NCBI RefSeq assembly: GCF_003672135.1
Contig: NC_039515.1
Coordinates: forward strand, 13,578,001 to 13,642,000
Reading direction: 5' to 3'
DNA from: Ooceraea biroi
Taxonomy: Eukaryota > Arthropoda > Insecta > Hymenoptera > Formicidae
Length of the DNA stretch: 64,000 bases
Below are positions 45,323-55,558 of the stretch, one piece after another (the first letter of the stretch is position 1; each line of letters starts with the position of its first letter). A program made the translations under genes and the position numbers. The notes below the pieces were generated by a model. The model was not told where the DNA came from. It worked only from the letters and a program-made list of their open reading frames with translations, and did not search any database.

Positions 45323-46191
45323 CACCCACAGAAAAGATTTCTGGACTTAATGCTATTACTCTTTAATCTATCATAAAATAAGATCGCTATAGCGACAATC
45401 ATATTTATTATTGAAAAGAAGCATATTTTAATCTTGAATAGAAAATTCGAAAATCTAGATTCAAATAATCTTCGTGCTATCTCATTAATTTTCTCAGAAG
45501 GATTTAGATACAAATTTGTAGCAAGTTCACAATATTCTTGATTTCAGAATATTGTGAGATCTAAAAGACATCTTATTCTATTCTTGTAAGAGAATTTGTA
45601 GAATCTGCACAAAACGGCCAATATTTATGTGTTGCAATCGAAAATCGGAAAAGTGTTTCTGTTATTTACAATGAATAAGTGCAATACTCTGCAAGAAATA
45701 TTAAAAGATATGGAAATGTCTTATCTCGAATCTTATTTCTCAAGTAAGTATATTGTATATACTTACTTACATTTCCATATCTTTTAATATTTCTTGTAGA
45801 GTATTGCACTTATTCATTGTAAATAACAGAAACACTTTCCCGATTTTCGATCGCAACACATAAATATTGGCCGTTTTATCGGAATAAAGGACGCAGAAGC
45901 GCCGAGTCGACGAGCGACTGTGAGAAAATGATGCGTCGACGTCGACAAAGCCTACTATAAAGTGGCGCTAATATCAAATTATTCTACATACAAGAATATA
46001 TAAGCATAAATTTGTACATGTTACTCTTGTCTCGAGACAGTAAGACAATGTTATTTAATTCGAGAGAGAAGAATAGAAATTACTGATTTAAATTAAAAAT
46101 TGTTTTATTTTCATATTTTTTATACTCGTAATACGATTAAATTAGTCAAGAATATTTTTCGTCTTGTTATCAGAAATCCTTTCTGAGGGTG
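45323..46191 (-). mobile_element. CACCC-ended TA element, 869 bp, without the nested insertion (empty site)
   Basis: Ends as in the three long copies, TA at 45321-45322 and 46192-46193. Has the internal hairpin (about 45611-45877) but only a single TTAA at 46055-46058 where the others carry the 702-703-bp foldback. This is the ancestral, unfilled form. Confidence 0.88.
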
Positions 46192-49100
46192 TAATGATAA
46201 CGACGACGAAGCTACGCATGAGATGCGTTCGATCGGAACGGCGAGAAAAACGCACGTGCGCGCACGATCACACACGGTAGAAAAATTCGGGAGAAAGCAA
46301 GACTCGTTCCGATCTCTGTCAGAAAATTTGCCGATCGTGTCGCAACGCAACGCGGTACACGTTTCACGTAATAGTTGGATAAAGTTGACGCGCGTGCACG
46401 AGCAGCTACGTCGGCACGAGAGCCGGGCACGAATCGATTCGATCGCCGGCGAGGACCGATCGTCATCAGCGTCGATCGGATCATCGATCGCTCCGGCCGC
46501 ACGCGCGGCACGCTTGTTGGTGACTTTAAAAAGGAGCGTGGTGCACGCGCGAGCCCGTTCTTTTTGCATCTCGTGTGTGGATTATACAACAGCTTTTACC
46601 GATTGCGTTAGTGTATACAGTAACAACCGGCATACCGGTCAGTTAGGTCGAAACTAGTTTACTTGATTTACAAACGATTCGACGAACGACGTTGGAGTAA
46701 CTTTGCTCGATGCTCCGATACACGGATCTCATTTGTATTTCTATCGAAAGTCCTTCGGGACGTATGTATGGAGGACGAAGGTAGAAGCAAATGGAATTTT
46801 TTTAAATAATCAACTTGATGCACACTCTTGGACATTTGTGTTACGTATGCGATGAAAAATCGTAGGAGTGTGCAAGTTGTGTTTCGATTCTAAAGTAGAT
46901 AACATAATTACCAAAGTCGTAGTCGAGTAATTTGCTTAAAAATTCATTTGCATCAGTAATAGCGATTTCTACTAATAATCAATGCATCGTGGTAATTGGT
47001 GAATGAGAAAAGCTTTAGATGATCAAAACAAGTTGGCATGTTCTTATAATATTGCTTTTCATCTCCTGAAATTAAATTGATTATTGGCGATTGAAATATC
47101 GCAAATATGGAAATATAGATTGCAAACATACGTTAAACATTGTTTCTATTAATGTTATGTACCAATATAATCGTATTATAGTTTTTTTACGTAAACGTCA
47201 TTTGAATGAAACAGTTACGGTGATTAGAGTTACCTTGTAATTATACATTGTTACATCTTATGAAACATCGTATAAAACATTGCGTAAAATACAAAGGCAT
47301 ATCGTAATTGATTATAACGATTTGATACTGCTCTACGATAGTAGAAATATTATGTAAAGACTTGAAAGTAAAGCTGTTGCTAAATTAGACGCAAGCTAGA
47401 CACAAGCAAAGATATCTTGGAAAAAGTATAAAAGCATGAAAGATTATTAGATGCTCTTACGAAAATGACAAAAAGAAACGCTCACTTGTCTACCTTCTCA
47501 CGAGGAAAAGTGGCGTATGCGAAATTCTGCCTAGCAATTTGTCACTTCTTCTCCCGACGATTATGGTAACAGTTGCGTATGTCGAAAAAGACAAATTAAA
47601 ATTCGCGTCACGTGTGTTTGTCACCTTTTCGCCACTAATCATAAGCATTGACGTACTTGAACGGTGACGAATTTCTTGATGCAAAAGATTTACTCTCTGT
47701 GCAAGTGACTTCCTTGCTTTTGATCGAACTTGAGAATAAACAAAAGCAAAGCAACATTCTATATTTATACAATTTTTTCAGATAAAGACGTTCTTTTACT
47801 CGCAAAGTAAAACACCGCGCAAAAATAATTTTGTTACGAGTGCTCGTCGCGGGAAACTGAAAACGCTGGAATCTGAATCGGAGCATCCCACCCCGGATAA
47901 CGATACGTCGCGTGTTACGTGTCGCGTATCGTGCGACAATTAATCATAGCACACCATTGTATCGCCGCATTATATAATATAAAATTACATGGCGCGCACA
48001 TGTACACGCACATGGCAGAATCGCGAGGCTGGATACAGCTGGAGCTCAATTATCTCATTTCGGAGCAGCCGGCTCTAGATCCGATAATGAGGAGTACGAT
48101 CACACGATTCAAGCACACGCTACGTCCCCCGTAACAGGTAAAACGCGAAGTCGGCTTCGGGTAGAAAGAAGGAGATACCTTCTTTCGACACTGGAAGAAC
48201 ATGTGTTACAATTATATCAACTCACTTATCACGAGCGACGCTATCTACAGAAACTGCTGGCGAGTGTAAGCGGAAGGCGCGATAGCGCGTTTCGTTACCT
48301 TCGCGAAACCTACATTCGAAACCGCCGGAGTAAAACAGCTGTAGAAGCCGTAAGAAGCAGCAACAAGGAGAATCTTATACCTCGGGGAGACATCAGAATC
48401 TTTTTGTCACGATTGAAATTTTGATTTCAGGATTTTTTACGAGAAACCGGATGCGCCGATGGCACATCGTCGTCGGCTTTCCATTTTTTACGGAAAAACG
48501 CGGGGACAGATATTGCGGAGGAGTATCGCAACGCTTGCGGGATTCTCGCGACCGGTTGCCGCAACGTTGCGCGAGCAATCATCCGTCTTGCTAATCGCAC
48601 AGCGAAATGAACGCAGAAGAAGGCGCAACGCGGTTCGCATTGTGAAACGTTGACTCAAGGCTTCCCCCGGTGTATAAGGATGGCCTAACGACTATAAATA
48701 CGTTCATTAAATGCTCCCACAGCCCGTCGCAAACGAGTGGAACGTGAATCGAACTCGAATCGAGCGCTCGAGGTGATTCACGAGGTATGATGAGGAGACA
48801 ACGAGAACGGCAGGAAAGGAGGCAGGAAGGAAGGAAAAATATTTCGTACGCATTCGCGGCCGGGCGAATCGATGCGATCGATGCTCGATCAGAAATAATT
48901 CAAGCGCTCAGCAAGCGTTGGGCAAGCACTTGCTCTCGCGGGACTCGTCCCTATCTATAATTCAATTTAATACGCGATCTCGCGGACGCTGGAATTAAAC
49001 TTGAATGGAATTCTTTATTAGCTACTAATGGCGGAAATCGAGATCGATGTAATTTTGACAGAGATTTCAATGTCGTAGTAGGCGGATTTACTGCACCTGC

Positions 49101-49410
49101 TGCACAGAGTCTGTAGTATCGAAAATCGAACACACTGGAACTGCGGTAATTTCGAAATGCACGATTTCGTCGACAACGGATAAGTTAGATCATGGATTAC
49201 TGCCTCCGAACAATTTCCTCTTGTATAACTGTACACTAACTCGAAGAAAAAAATGTATAATATTCTATTCGACAAGTCAGACCTCTGTGAATAATAACGA
49301 ATTATTTAAATTATTATTTAAATAAACGTTAAATCTATGCGGCCGATTGAAAAGGAAAAGTAAATTAATTCAGAAAAGTCTTATACCATACTGCATTATA
49401 CAATAATATA
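46192..49410. other. Unique intergenic DNA; GC-rich island 46200-46620
   Basis: The island has many CG and CGATCG motifs and is followed by AT-rich DNA to about 47480. No coding exon is convincing; ORFs at 46120-46657 overlap on both strands. The remainder (47480-49410) shows only short unrecognised ORFs. Confidence 0.4.
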
Positions 49411-49411
49411 A

Positions 49412-50474
49412 TATGAGTAACGTAAAGTAGCAAGAGTGACATAAGTAGTAAAAAGAGTGACATAAGTAGCAACATGATATATTATTTTCTCGTTAATTTA
49501 ACTATTGTAATACAGTCGGATGATTAACATCACCAACATTATTGTTCTTTTATCGCTACGATAGTATAAGTAACGTAAAGTAGCAAGAGCGAGATAGTAG
49601 TAAAAAGAGTGACATAAGTAGCAACATGATATATTATTTTCTCGTTAATTTAACTATTGTAATACAGTCGGATGATTAACATCACCAACATTATTGTTCT
49701 TTTATCGCTACGATAGTATAAGTAACGTAAAGTAGCAAGAGCGAGATAGTAGTAAAAAGAGTGGCATAAAGTAGCAACATGATATATTATTTTCTCGTTA
49801 ATTTAACTATTGTAATATAGTCGGATGATTAACATCACCAACATTATTGTTCTTTTATCGCTACGATAGTATAAGTAACGTAAAGTAGCAAGAGCGAGAT
49901 AGTAGTAAAAAGAGTGCATAAGTAGCAACATGATATATTTTCTCGTTAATTTAACTATTGTAATACAGTCGGATGATTAACATCACCAACATTATTGTTC
50001 TTTTATCGCTACGATAGTATAAGTAACGTAAAGTAGCAAGAGCGAGATAGTAGTAAAAAGAGTGGCATAAAGTAGCAACATGATATATTATTTTCTCGTT
50101 AATTTAACTATTGTAATATAGTCGGATGATTAACATCACCAACATTATTGTTCTTTTATCGCTACGATAGTATAAGTAACGTAAAGTAGCAAGAGCGAGA
50201 TAGTAGTAAAAAGAGTGGCATAAAGTAGCAACATGATATATTATTTTCTCGTTAATTTAACTATTGTAATACAGTCGGATGATTAACATCACCAACATTA
50301 TTGTTCTTTTATCGCTACGATAGTATAAGTAACGTAAAGTAGCAAGAGCGAGATAAGTGGTAAAAAGAGTGGCATAAAGTAGCAACATGATATATTATTT
50401 TCTCGTTAATTTAACTATTGTAATACAGTCGGATGATTAACATCACCAACATTATTGTTCTTTTATCGCTACGA
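49412..50474 (+). repeat. Tandem satellite, about 152-bp unit, about seven copies
   Basis: Unit start ATAGTATAAGTAACGTAAAG recurs at 49561, 49713, 49866, 50014, 50167 and 50320 (spacing 148-153). Each unit has GTAGCAAGAGCGAGATAGTA, then AACATGATATATTATTTTCT, then AACATCACCAACATTATTGT and TTTTATCGCTACG. Units differ by few bases; the first unit is the most diverged and the last ends at ATCGCTACGAG (50474). Confidence 0.92.
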
Positions 50475-52300
50475 GAAATCGAACATGAAAGAATCAGCTT
50501 CAGCTTAGTGTCGAGAGAAAATCTCACAGTACTTACTGGTTATCAGGGGATCGCGCGATTGCGCACGGATCGGTCAAAAATCGTACAACACACAGCACAA
50601 TCTTCGCAAACACTTGGACGAAAGCGAAAGTAGCCTTCTTTCCTTCTTCTCTCTCTCCCTCTTTCTCTCGAGCGTTCCCTCAATCTTTAGACGCCGGGAC
50701 GAGGAAGAACGGAGTCGAAGGGATCGGCACGACGGATATCGGCGAGGAAAAATCAGCGAGAACGATCCTTTCGATTTTTTCGAGAGCAAACGCGAACGCA
50801 AATGCCTCTGCAAACCAATCGCTGAAGCTTCGAGGAAAGGAAACGGTCGAAAAAAAAGAAAAAAAAAGGAAAGGAAGTACCGCTACAGATCGTGTCGATA
50901 TCGAAGCGCCGAACGCACTACCGTCGTGCCAACTCGCAGACTGGCGGACGTAACGCCGGTGCATTGCTTTTAACCGATTCGCCATATTGGTACCCACCGT
51001 CCCTTCTACCGCACTCCTCTCTCTCTCTTCCTCGCTATATCCGTTTGTCTCTCTCGCTCTCTCGTTCTGTTTCTTTCCTTCTTTCATGCGTTCTCTGGAT
51101 CTCGCCGCCGCGACGCGATGTCGGGCTCACGGTTCACCTGCACGCGTTCCTGACGTCGACGTTCTCTGGCATGATGACGTCAACCTGACGACGACGGTGA
51201 TGATGGTGATGATGAGAGCCTGACCCAACCTGGGTCCTCCGATTCTCCACGGGTATCCAGACACACTGTCGCATTTAAAGATTGCATCACGTAATATTAA
51301 TTGCGTCTTCTAACGCACAAAGGACGGCCTGTTTTATTTGCACATGATTCCTTGAATCCAGTTTTATCTTCCGCTCAGACGAGTAAAAACACCGGAATTC
51401 CTCATAAAATTAAAAATTTCGTGGGTTTCTACATTCTTACCGATTTATTTAGCAATTCTGAATAATTGATTAGACGTCTCTGGGAATGTCCCGTGTATAC
51501 TTACTATATACTTGATATAAATTTGAGACAAGTCGCGATTATCATAATTACTACTGCTTGACGAAACCATGACGTACAGATATACCGGATAAGAACAGGT
51601 TACACCCCGGGCCTTTTATGCGCCATTAATCCAGAATTACTGGAATAATATATTGACCTTTAATATTCGGAGAGGGAGGGAGGAATTTTTGAAAGCCAAT
51701 AATCCAGTCTGCCTTCGATTCAGTGCATTTCAAGATCGCTGTCCTGAGGAATCATAGTAAGATTCTTTTCGATTTTTCTCGTGTTAGTGCATGTAATAGA
51801 AATTGCTTTATACTTCTTGAACAGGTAAAATATATATCGTATCAAATCGATCAATCTTTTAATTGAATACATTGAATGCATTTCTAATTCACATCTCAAT
51901 ACACATCTTGAACGAGATTACCTCGAATAGAACACTTGAATCTCTCCAATGCAATAACACTGATTGCATTCTTTATCTGATAATGTTTTCTTATTAATTA
52001 GTGTGTGTGTGTGTGTGTGTGTGTACTAATTAATAAATATACTTATACTTATCTATTCGTGCATTAATGTTCATATTTATTAGGCTATATGAATTTCATG
52101 TTCAGATTTATTATAAACATACAAATGACAAATTTTAGCATACAGCTTCTCATTGCTCACTTATTGTTTTTGTTAAAAGTTATGTTTATCATTAAATCAT
52201 GACATACCTATGCGCGTATACTTGGCGCGAGACACTACCGTGTCTCTCGATATGACATTTTACAAACTTCGATGCCAACTCTTGATAAACACAAAAAAGC
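50475..52300. other. GC-rich block then AT-rich unique DNA
   Basis: A GC/CT-rich block (50570-51200) carries ORFs on both strands (50680-51087 minus, 50614-50973 plus) whose peptides are low-complexity. From 51230 no gene is seen. A (GT)n microsatellite is at 52003-52024, flanked by the short palindrome TTATTAATTAGT / ACTAATTAATAA. Confidence 0.4.
52003..52024. repeat. (GT)11 microsatellite
   Basis: Perfect GT run between ATTAATTAGT and ACTAATTAAT, so it forms the loop of a potential hairpin. Confidence 0.9.
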
Positions 52301-52423
52301 GAGCATTTATTTGAAGTTTAATAATGCCAGAGCGCTGAAAAAGAGACTCAAACTTTTGCATACACCTAATAGATTACGGTAATTACCAGTTTTGAAAATA
52401 GTCTTGAACTACGCATCTCTTCT

Positions 52424-52665
52424 TCAGCGTGTGTATTGTGCAATACGTAAATGCGAGCATAAAAGCGATAAGCAAAAATTTATCCGAGACATTGCTTGGT
52501 GCTATTCCGAGTTTGGACTCTCCAAGGAAGTGCAAATATCCTACCGAAAGGTCAGACAAGTTCGCTGACAGATACAAGGCTTCGAGGGCATGTTACGAAC
52601 ATTATTCTTCATTTTTAATTTGCTCCTTGAAGGCTTTTCAGGCCCGGTAATCTCTTTTATTGCGA
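52424..52665 (+). pseudogene. Unidentified exon-like fragment, perhaps a chemoreceptor relic
   Basis: After a possible acceptor (TCTCTTCTTCAG) the frame reads CIVQYVNASIKAISKNLSET ... SPRKCKYPTERSDKFADRY, KASRACYEHYSS, and then continues only in another frame as NLLLEGFSGPVISF. The pattern of a hydrophobic stretch, a polar loop and a (R/K)-x-x-Y segment reminds me of insect gustatory receptors, but this is weak. One frameshift is needed. Confidence 0.22.
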
Positions 52666-52872
52666 AACGGAAGAATCGGTGGCGATCGATTCAAGATGAC
52701 CTTGGATACCACACTCTCGTACCTACATCCTACATTTTCCTTCTTCGTGCAAACATCCTCACCGAGAGAGTCCAAAGATCACGATCTCGCAATCGCGTGA
52801 AAAAACAAACCCGTCTAGTCAATGTTGTTCTCTTTTTTTTTTATTAAATCAGTCGTTTAGTTCGTAATGTAG

Positions 52873-53367
52873 TAAATTATTTGGCAACTGGTCAAAAATA
52901 TCCGCATACGAACCTGCGTATGAATGCCGTATAATCAGAAAGAAAACAGGCTTAGGTCGAGTATATTCATCGAATTTTAGGAATTATACTAGCACCACAG
53001 GCGCGTGCTATGCGAGCGCTATTTTATTTTTCAATATTAATAATGTTTTCGAATAATAATATTCATCTATTATTTATTATGTAATAAATAACACAAATCC
53101 TATTCTAAAAAAGGCGTTAAAGGTGTTATTTGTTTCATCATGTTTCATCAATACAAATTTGACAGAATTGACAGCTGCCGTTTTCACGTTCCTAAGAAAT
53201 AATAAATTAATACTGACATTCGCAACACGAAGTTCAAGTCACACGAAGTTCGAGCGAAGCGAGAGAACCAATCAGCGTCGCGGAAAAGAGGCCTCAATAT
53301 TATTCGATAAAAAAGGACTTCACGAAGTTAACACGCCTTTTTTAGAATAGGATTACACACGTGACAC
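52873..53367 (+). repeat. Inverted repeat arm, 495 bp (mate 54424-54917)
   Basis: Starts AAATTATTTGGCAACTGG and ends CACACGTGACAC; the mate is its reverse complement with almost no differences. Contains a MITE (53099-53352) with 22-bp ends CCTATTCTAAAAAAGGCGTT / complement. Confidence 0.88.
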
Positions 53368-54423
53368 GAGTAGCAATTGACAAAAAAGCACTTTTTTCGA
53401 AAAAACTTATATATATATCATAGAACTTCTTAGGAATTTAAATTTAACGAACGTGATTTTTTGTATATCCAATTATCCACGTAAAAATAATTACGCAGTA
53501 GAAACAATCAGCTACACCGTAGTATAAAATAATTTATACATTTTTTAAACATGCATCAGTAAAGAAATGATATTATAAAAATTATCTACGCATAACTTAT
53601 ATAATATACGTAGACGTATAAGTTTTTTCGAAAAAAGTGCTTTTTTGTCAATTGCTACTTAATAACGGCTCAACAATAATCATCAGGTCGATTAACACAT
53701 CCAGCATTTACACATTACATAAGCGATATGCAACATTGATCGCTTCCTGAATATAATTACACGATCATCCAGCCGTTGCTACTTTAGCGCTATTATTTTT
53801 CTCAGAGTATCAAAGCCCTTGCAACATTAGAATTAAGAAAGCAAAGTTGCGCTAAATACTGCCGGTGCAATATTTCACTATGCCTTAAAAGACATGAACA
53901 GAATACCAATACGCCATACATAAACTGATATTCACATTAATTTCTTTATTATGAAGTTAATGATACTCACATATTTTCTGGTATTACGGAACTAGTGAAT
54001 TGTAATGAAAAGTTTCGTCTGCATTTAATCAAAGTAGAAGTCTAATCCTCCGTCGTCCATCATTGTTTTAACAACGCCATCGTCCTATTGTACACTTGAG
54101 TGTTATACATGTATCGTTGACACATAACTGCTTTAAAAAATTTGGTAAAATTCCGGGTAACTTTTTGAACGTTTCTGAACATGTTTTGACAGTCGCCAAA
54201 CCAGAATGATCAATAGGTTTTTTTGTATGAAAAATTGAAATTTGCCGATGAAATTTACTATAAGTAGTTTCAGCGTGTCACTCAAGTGTACAGTTGGACG
54301 GATGGTTAATATTGCTCGTTTTACATTTTAATTGATTTTAAAAAAGTGACATAAAATTGAGACTCATGCATCTTTGCCCCTCTAAAAATTGTTACCTTTT
54401 TTTTACTACGATCACTAATTTAT
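53368..54423. other. Centre between the arms; contains a small hairpin element
   Basis: About 53372-53662 is bounded by GTAGCAATTGACAAAAAAGC and its complement (arms about 45 bp). A 50-bp segment TAACGAACGTGATTTTTTGT near 53446 recurs right of the second arm near 54917. No gene seen. Confidence 0.5.
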
Positions 54424-54917
54424 GTGTCACGTGTGTAATCCTATTCTAAAAAAGGCGTGTTAACTTCGTGAAGTCCTTTTTTATCGAATAATATTGAGGC
54501 CTCTTTTCCGCGACGCTGATTGGTTCTCTCGCTTCGCTCGAACTTCGTGTGACTTGAACTTCGTGTTGCGAATGTCAGTATTAATTTATTATTTCTTAGG
54601 AACGTGAAAACGGCAGCTGTCAATTCTGTCAAATTTGTATTGATGAAACATGATGAAACAAATAACACCTTTAACGCCTTTTTTAGAATAGGATTTGTGT
54701 TATTTATTACATAATAAATAATAGATGAATATTATTATTCGAAAACATTATTAATATTGAAAAATAAAATAGCGCTCGCATAGCACGCGCCTGTGGTGCT
54801 AGTATAATTCCTAAAATTCGATGAATATACTCGACCTAAGCCTGTTTTCTTTCTGATTATACGGCATTCATACGCAGGTTCGTATGCGGATATTTTTGAC
54901 CAGTTGCCAAATAATTT
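54424..54917 (-). repeat. Inverted repeat arm, 494 bp (mate 52873-53367)
   Basis: Reverse complement of the left arm, including the MITE (54440-54692). Confidence 0.88.
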
Positions 54918-54965
54918 AACGAACGTGATTTTTTCTATATCCAATTATCCACGTAAAAATAATTA

Positions 54966-55558
54966 AAATGGGCCACCCTGTATATATATATATATTGTCG
55001 AATATCGACAATGTCAAACGTGATTACGTAAATCGGTATTCGACAATACACTGTTCGAACGTTGATCTCCATACACGACAGAGAATGTGGATACAACTAG
55101 ACGGGTCATTGTTTATCGAAATTCTAACTTCCGGTCTGAAATTTTTTTTAATGAGACATGGTATTTTTTTATTACGGATTCGGATTCTACGCGAGAAAAC
55201 ATGCAACTTTTGTCTGAAACATTTTTCCGAAAAATGTTATCTTATGTCCTTAAAATGATCTTCAAGATGAGTTTTGAGGACATTTTAAGGACATAAGATG
55301 ACATTTTTCGGAAAAATGTTTCAGACAAAAGTTACTTACGTTTCGATGGAGAATAAGAATCTGCAATAAAAAGTTGGGGTTTCAATTTAAGAAATTGAAG
55401 GTGATCTTCGCGTGACCTTCAAACGACTATTCAAGGTCAAACCAATGGTATCATCTTATGTCCCCCTCGAAATCGTGACATGTCTGTCTGAAACATTTTT
55501 TCGTATCTCTTTTAGTTTTTTAAAAAATCGACTGTATAAATTAAAATGGGCCACCCTG
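54966..55558. mobile_element. Mariner-like element fragments with CAGGGTGGCCCATTTTAA ends and an internal hairpin
   Basis: The same right-end sequence, ATTAAAATGGGCCACCCTG followed by TATA, occurs at about 54962-54980 and 55540-55558 in the same orientation. Between them lies an inverted repeat, CTTTTGTCTGAAACATTTTT at 55206 and its complement to 55333, around a short loop near 55258-55280. The left end is not found, so these are truncated copies. A (TA)n tract is at 54981-54995. Confidence 0.5.

Noticed and set aside
46212..46657. Overlapping 125- to 149-codon ORFs on both strands
   Set aside because: Compositional ORFs in a CpG-rich island; no splice or domain support.
49420..50474. CRISPR-like or regularly spaced repeat array
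   Set aside because: Units are contiguous 152-bp tandem repeats with no unique spacers, in a eukaryotic genome.
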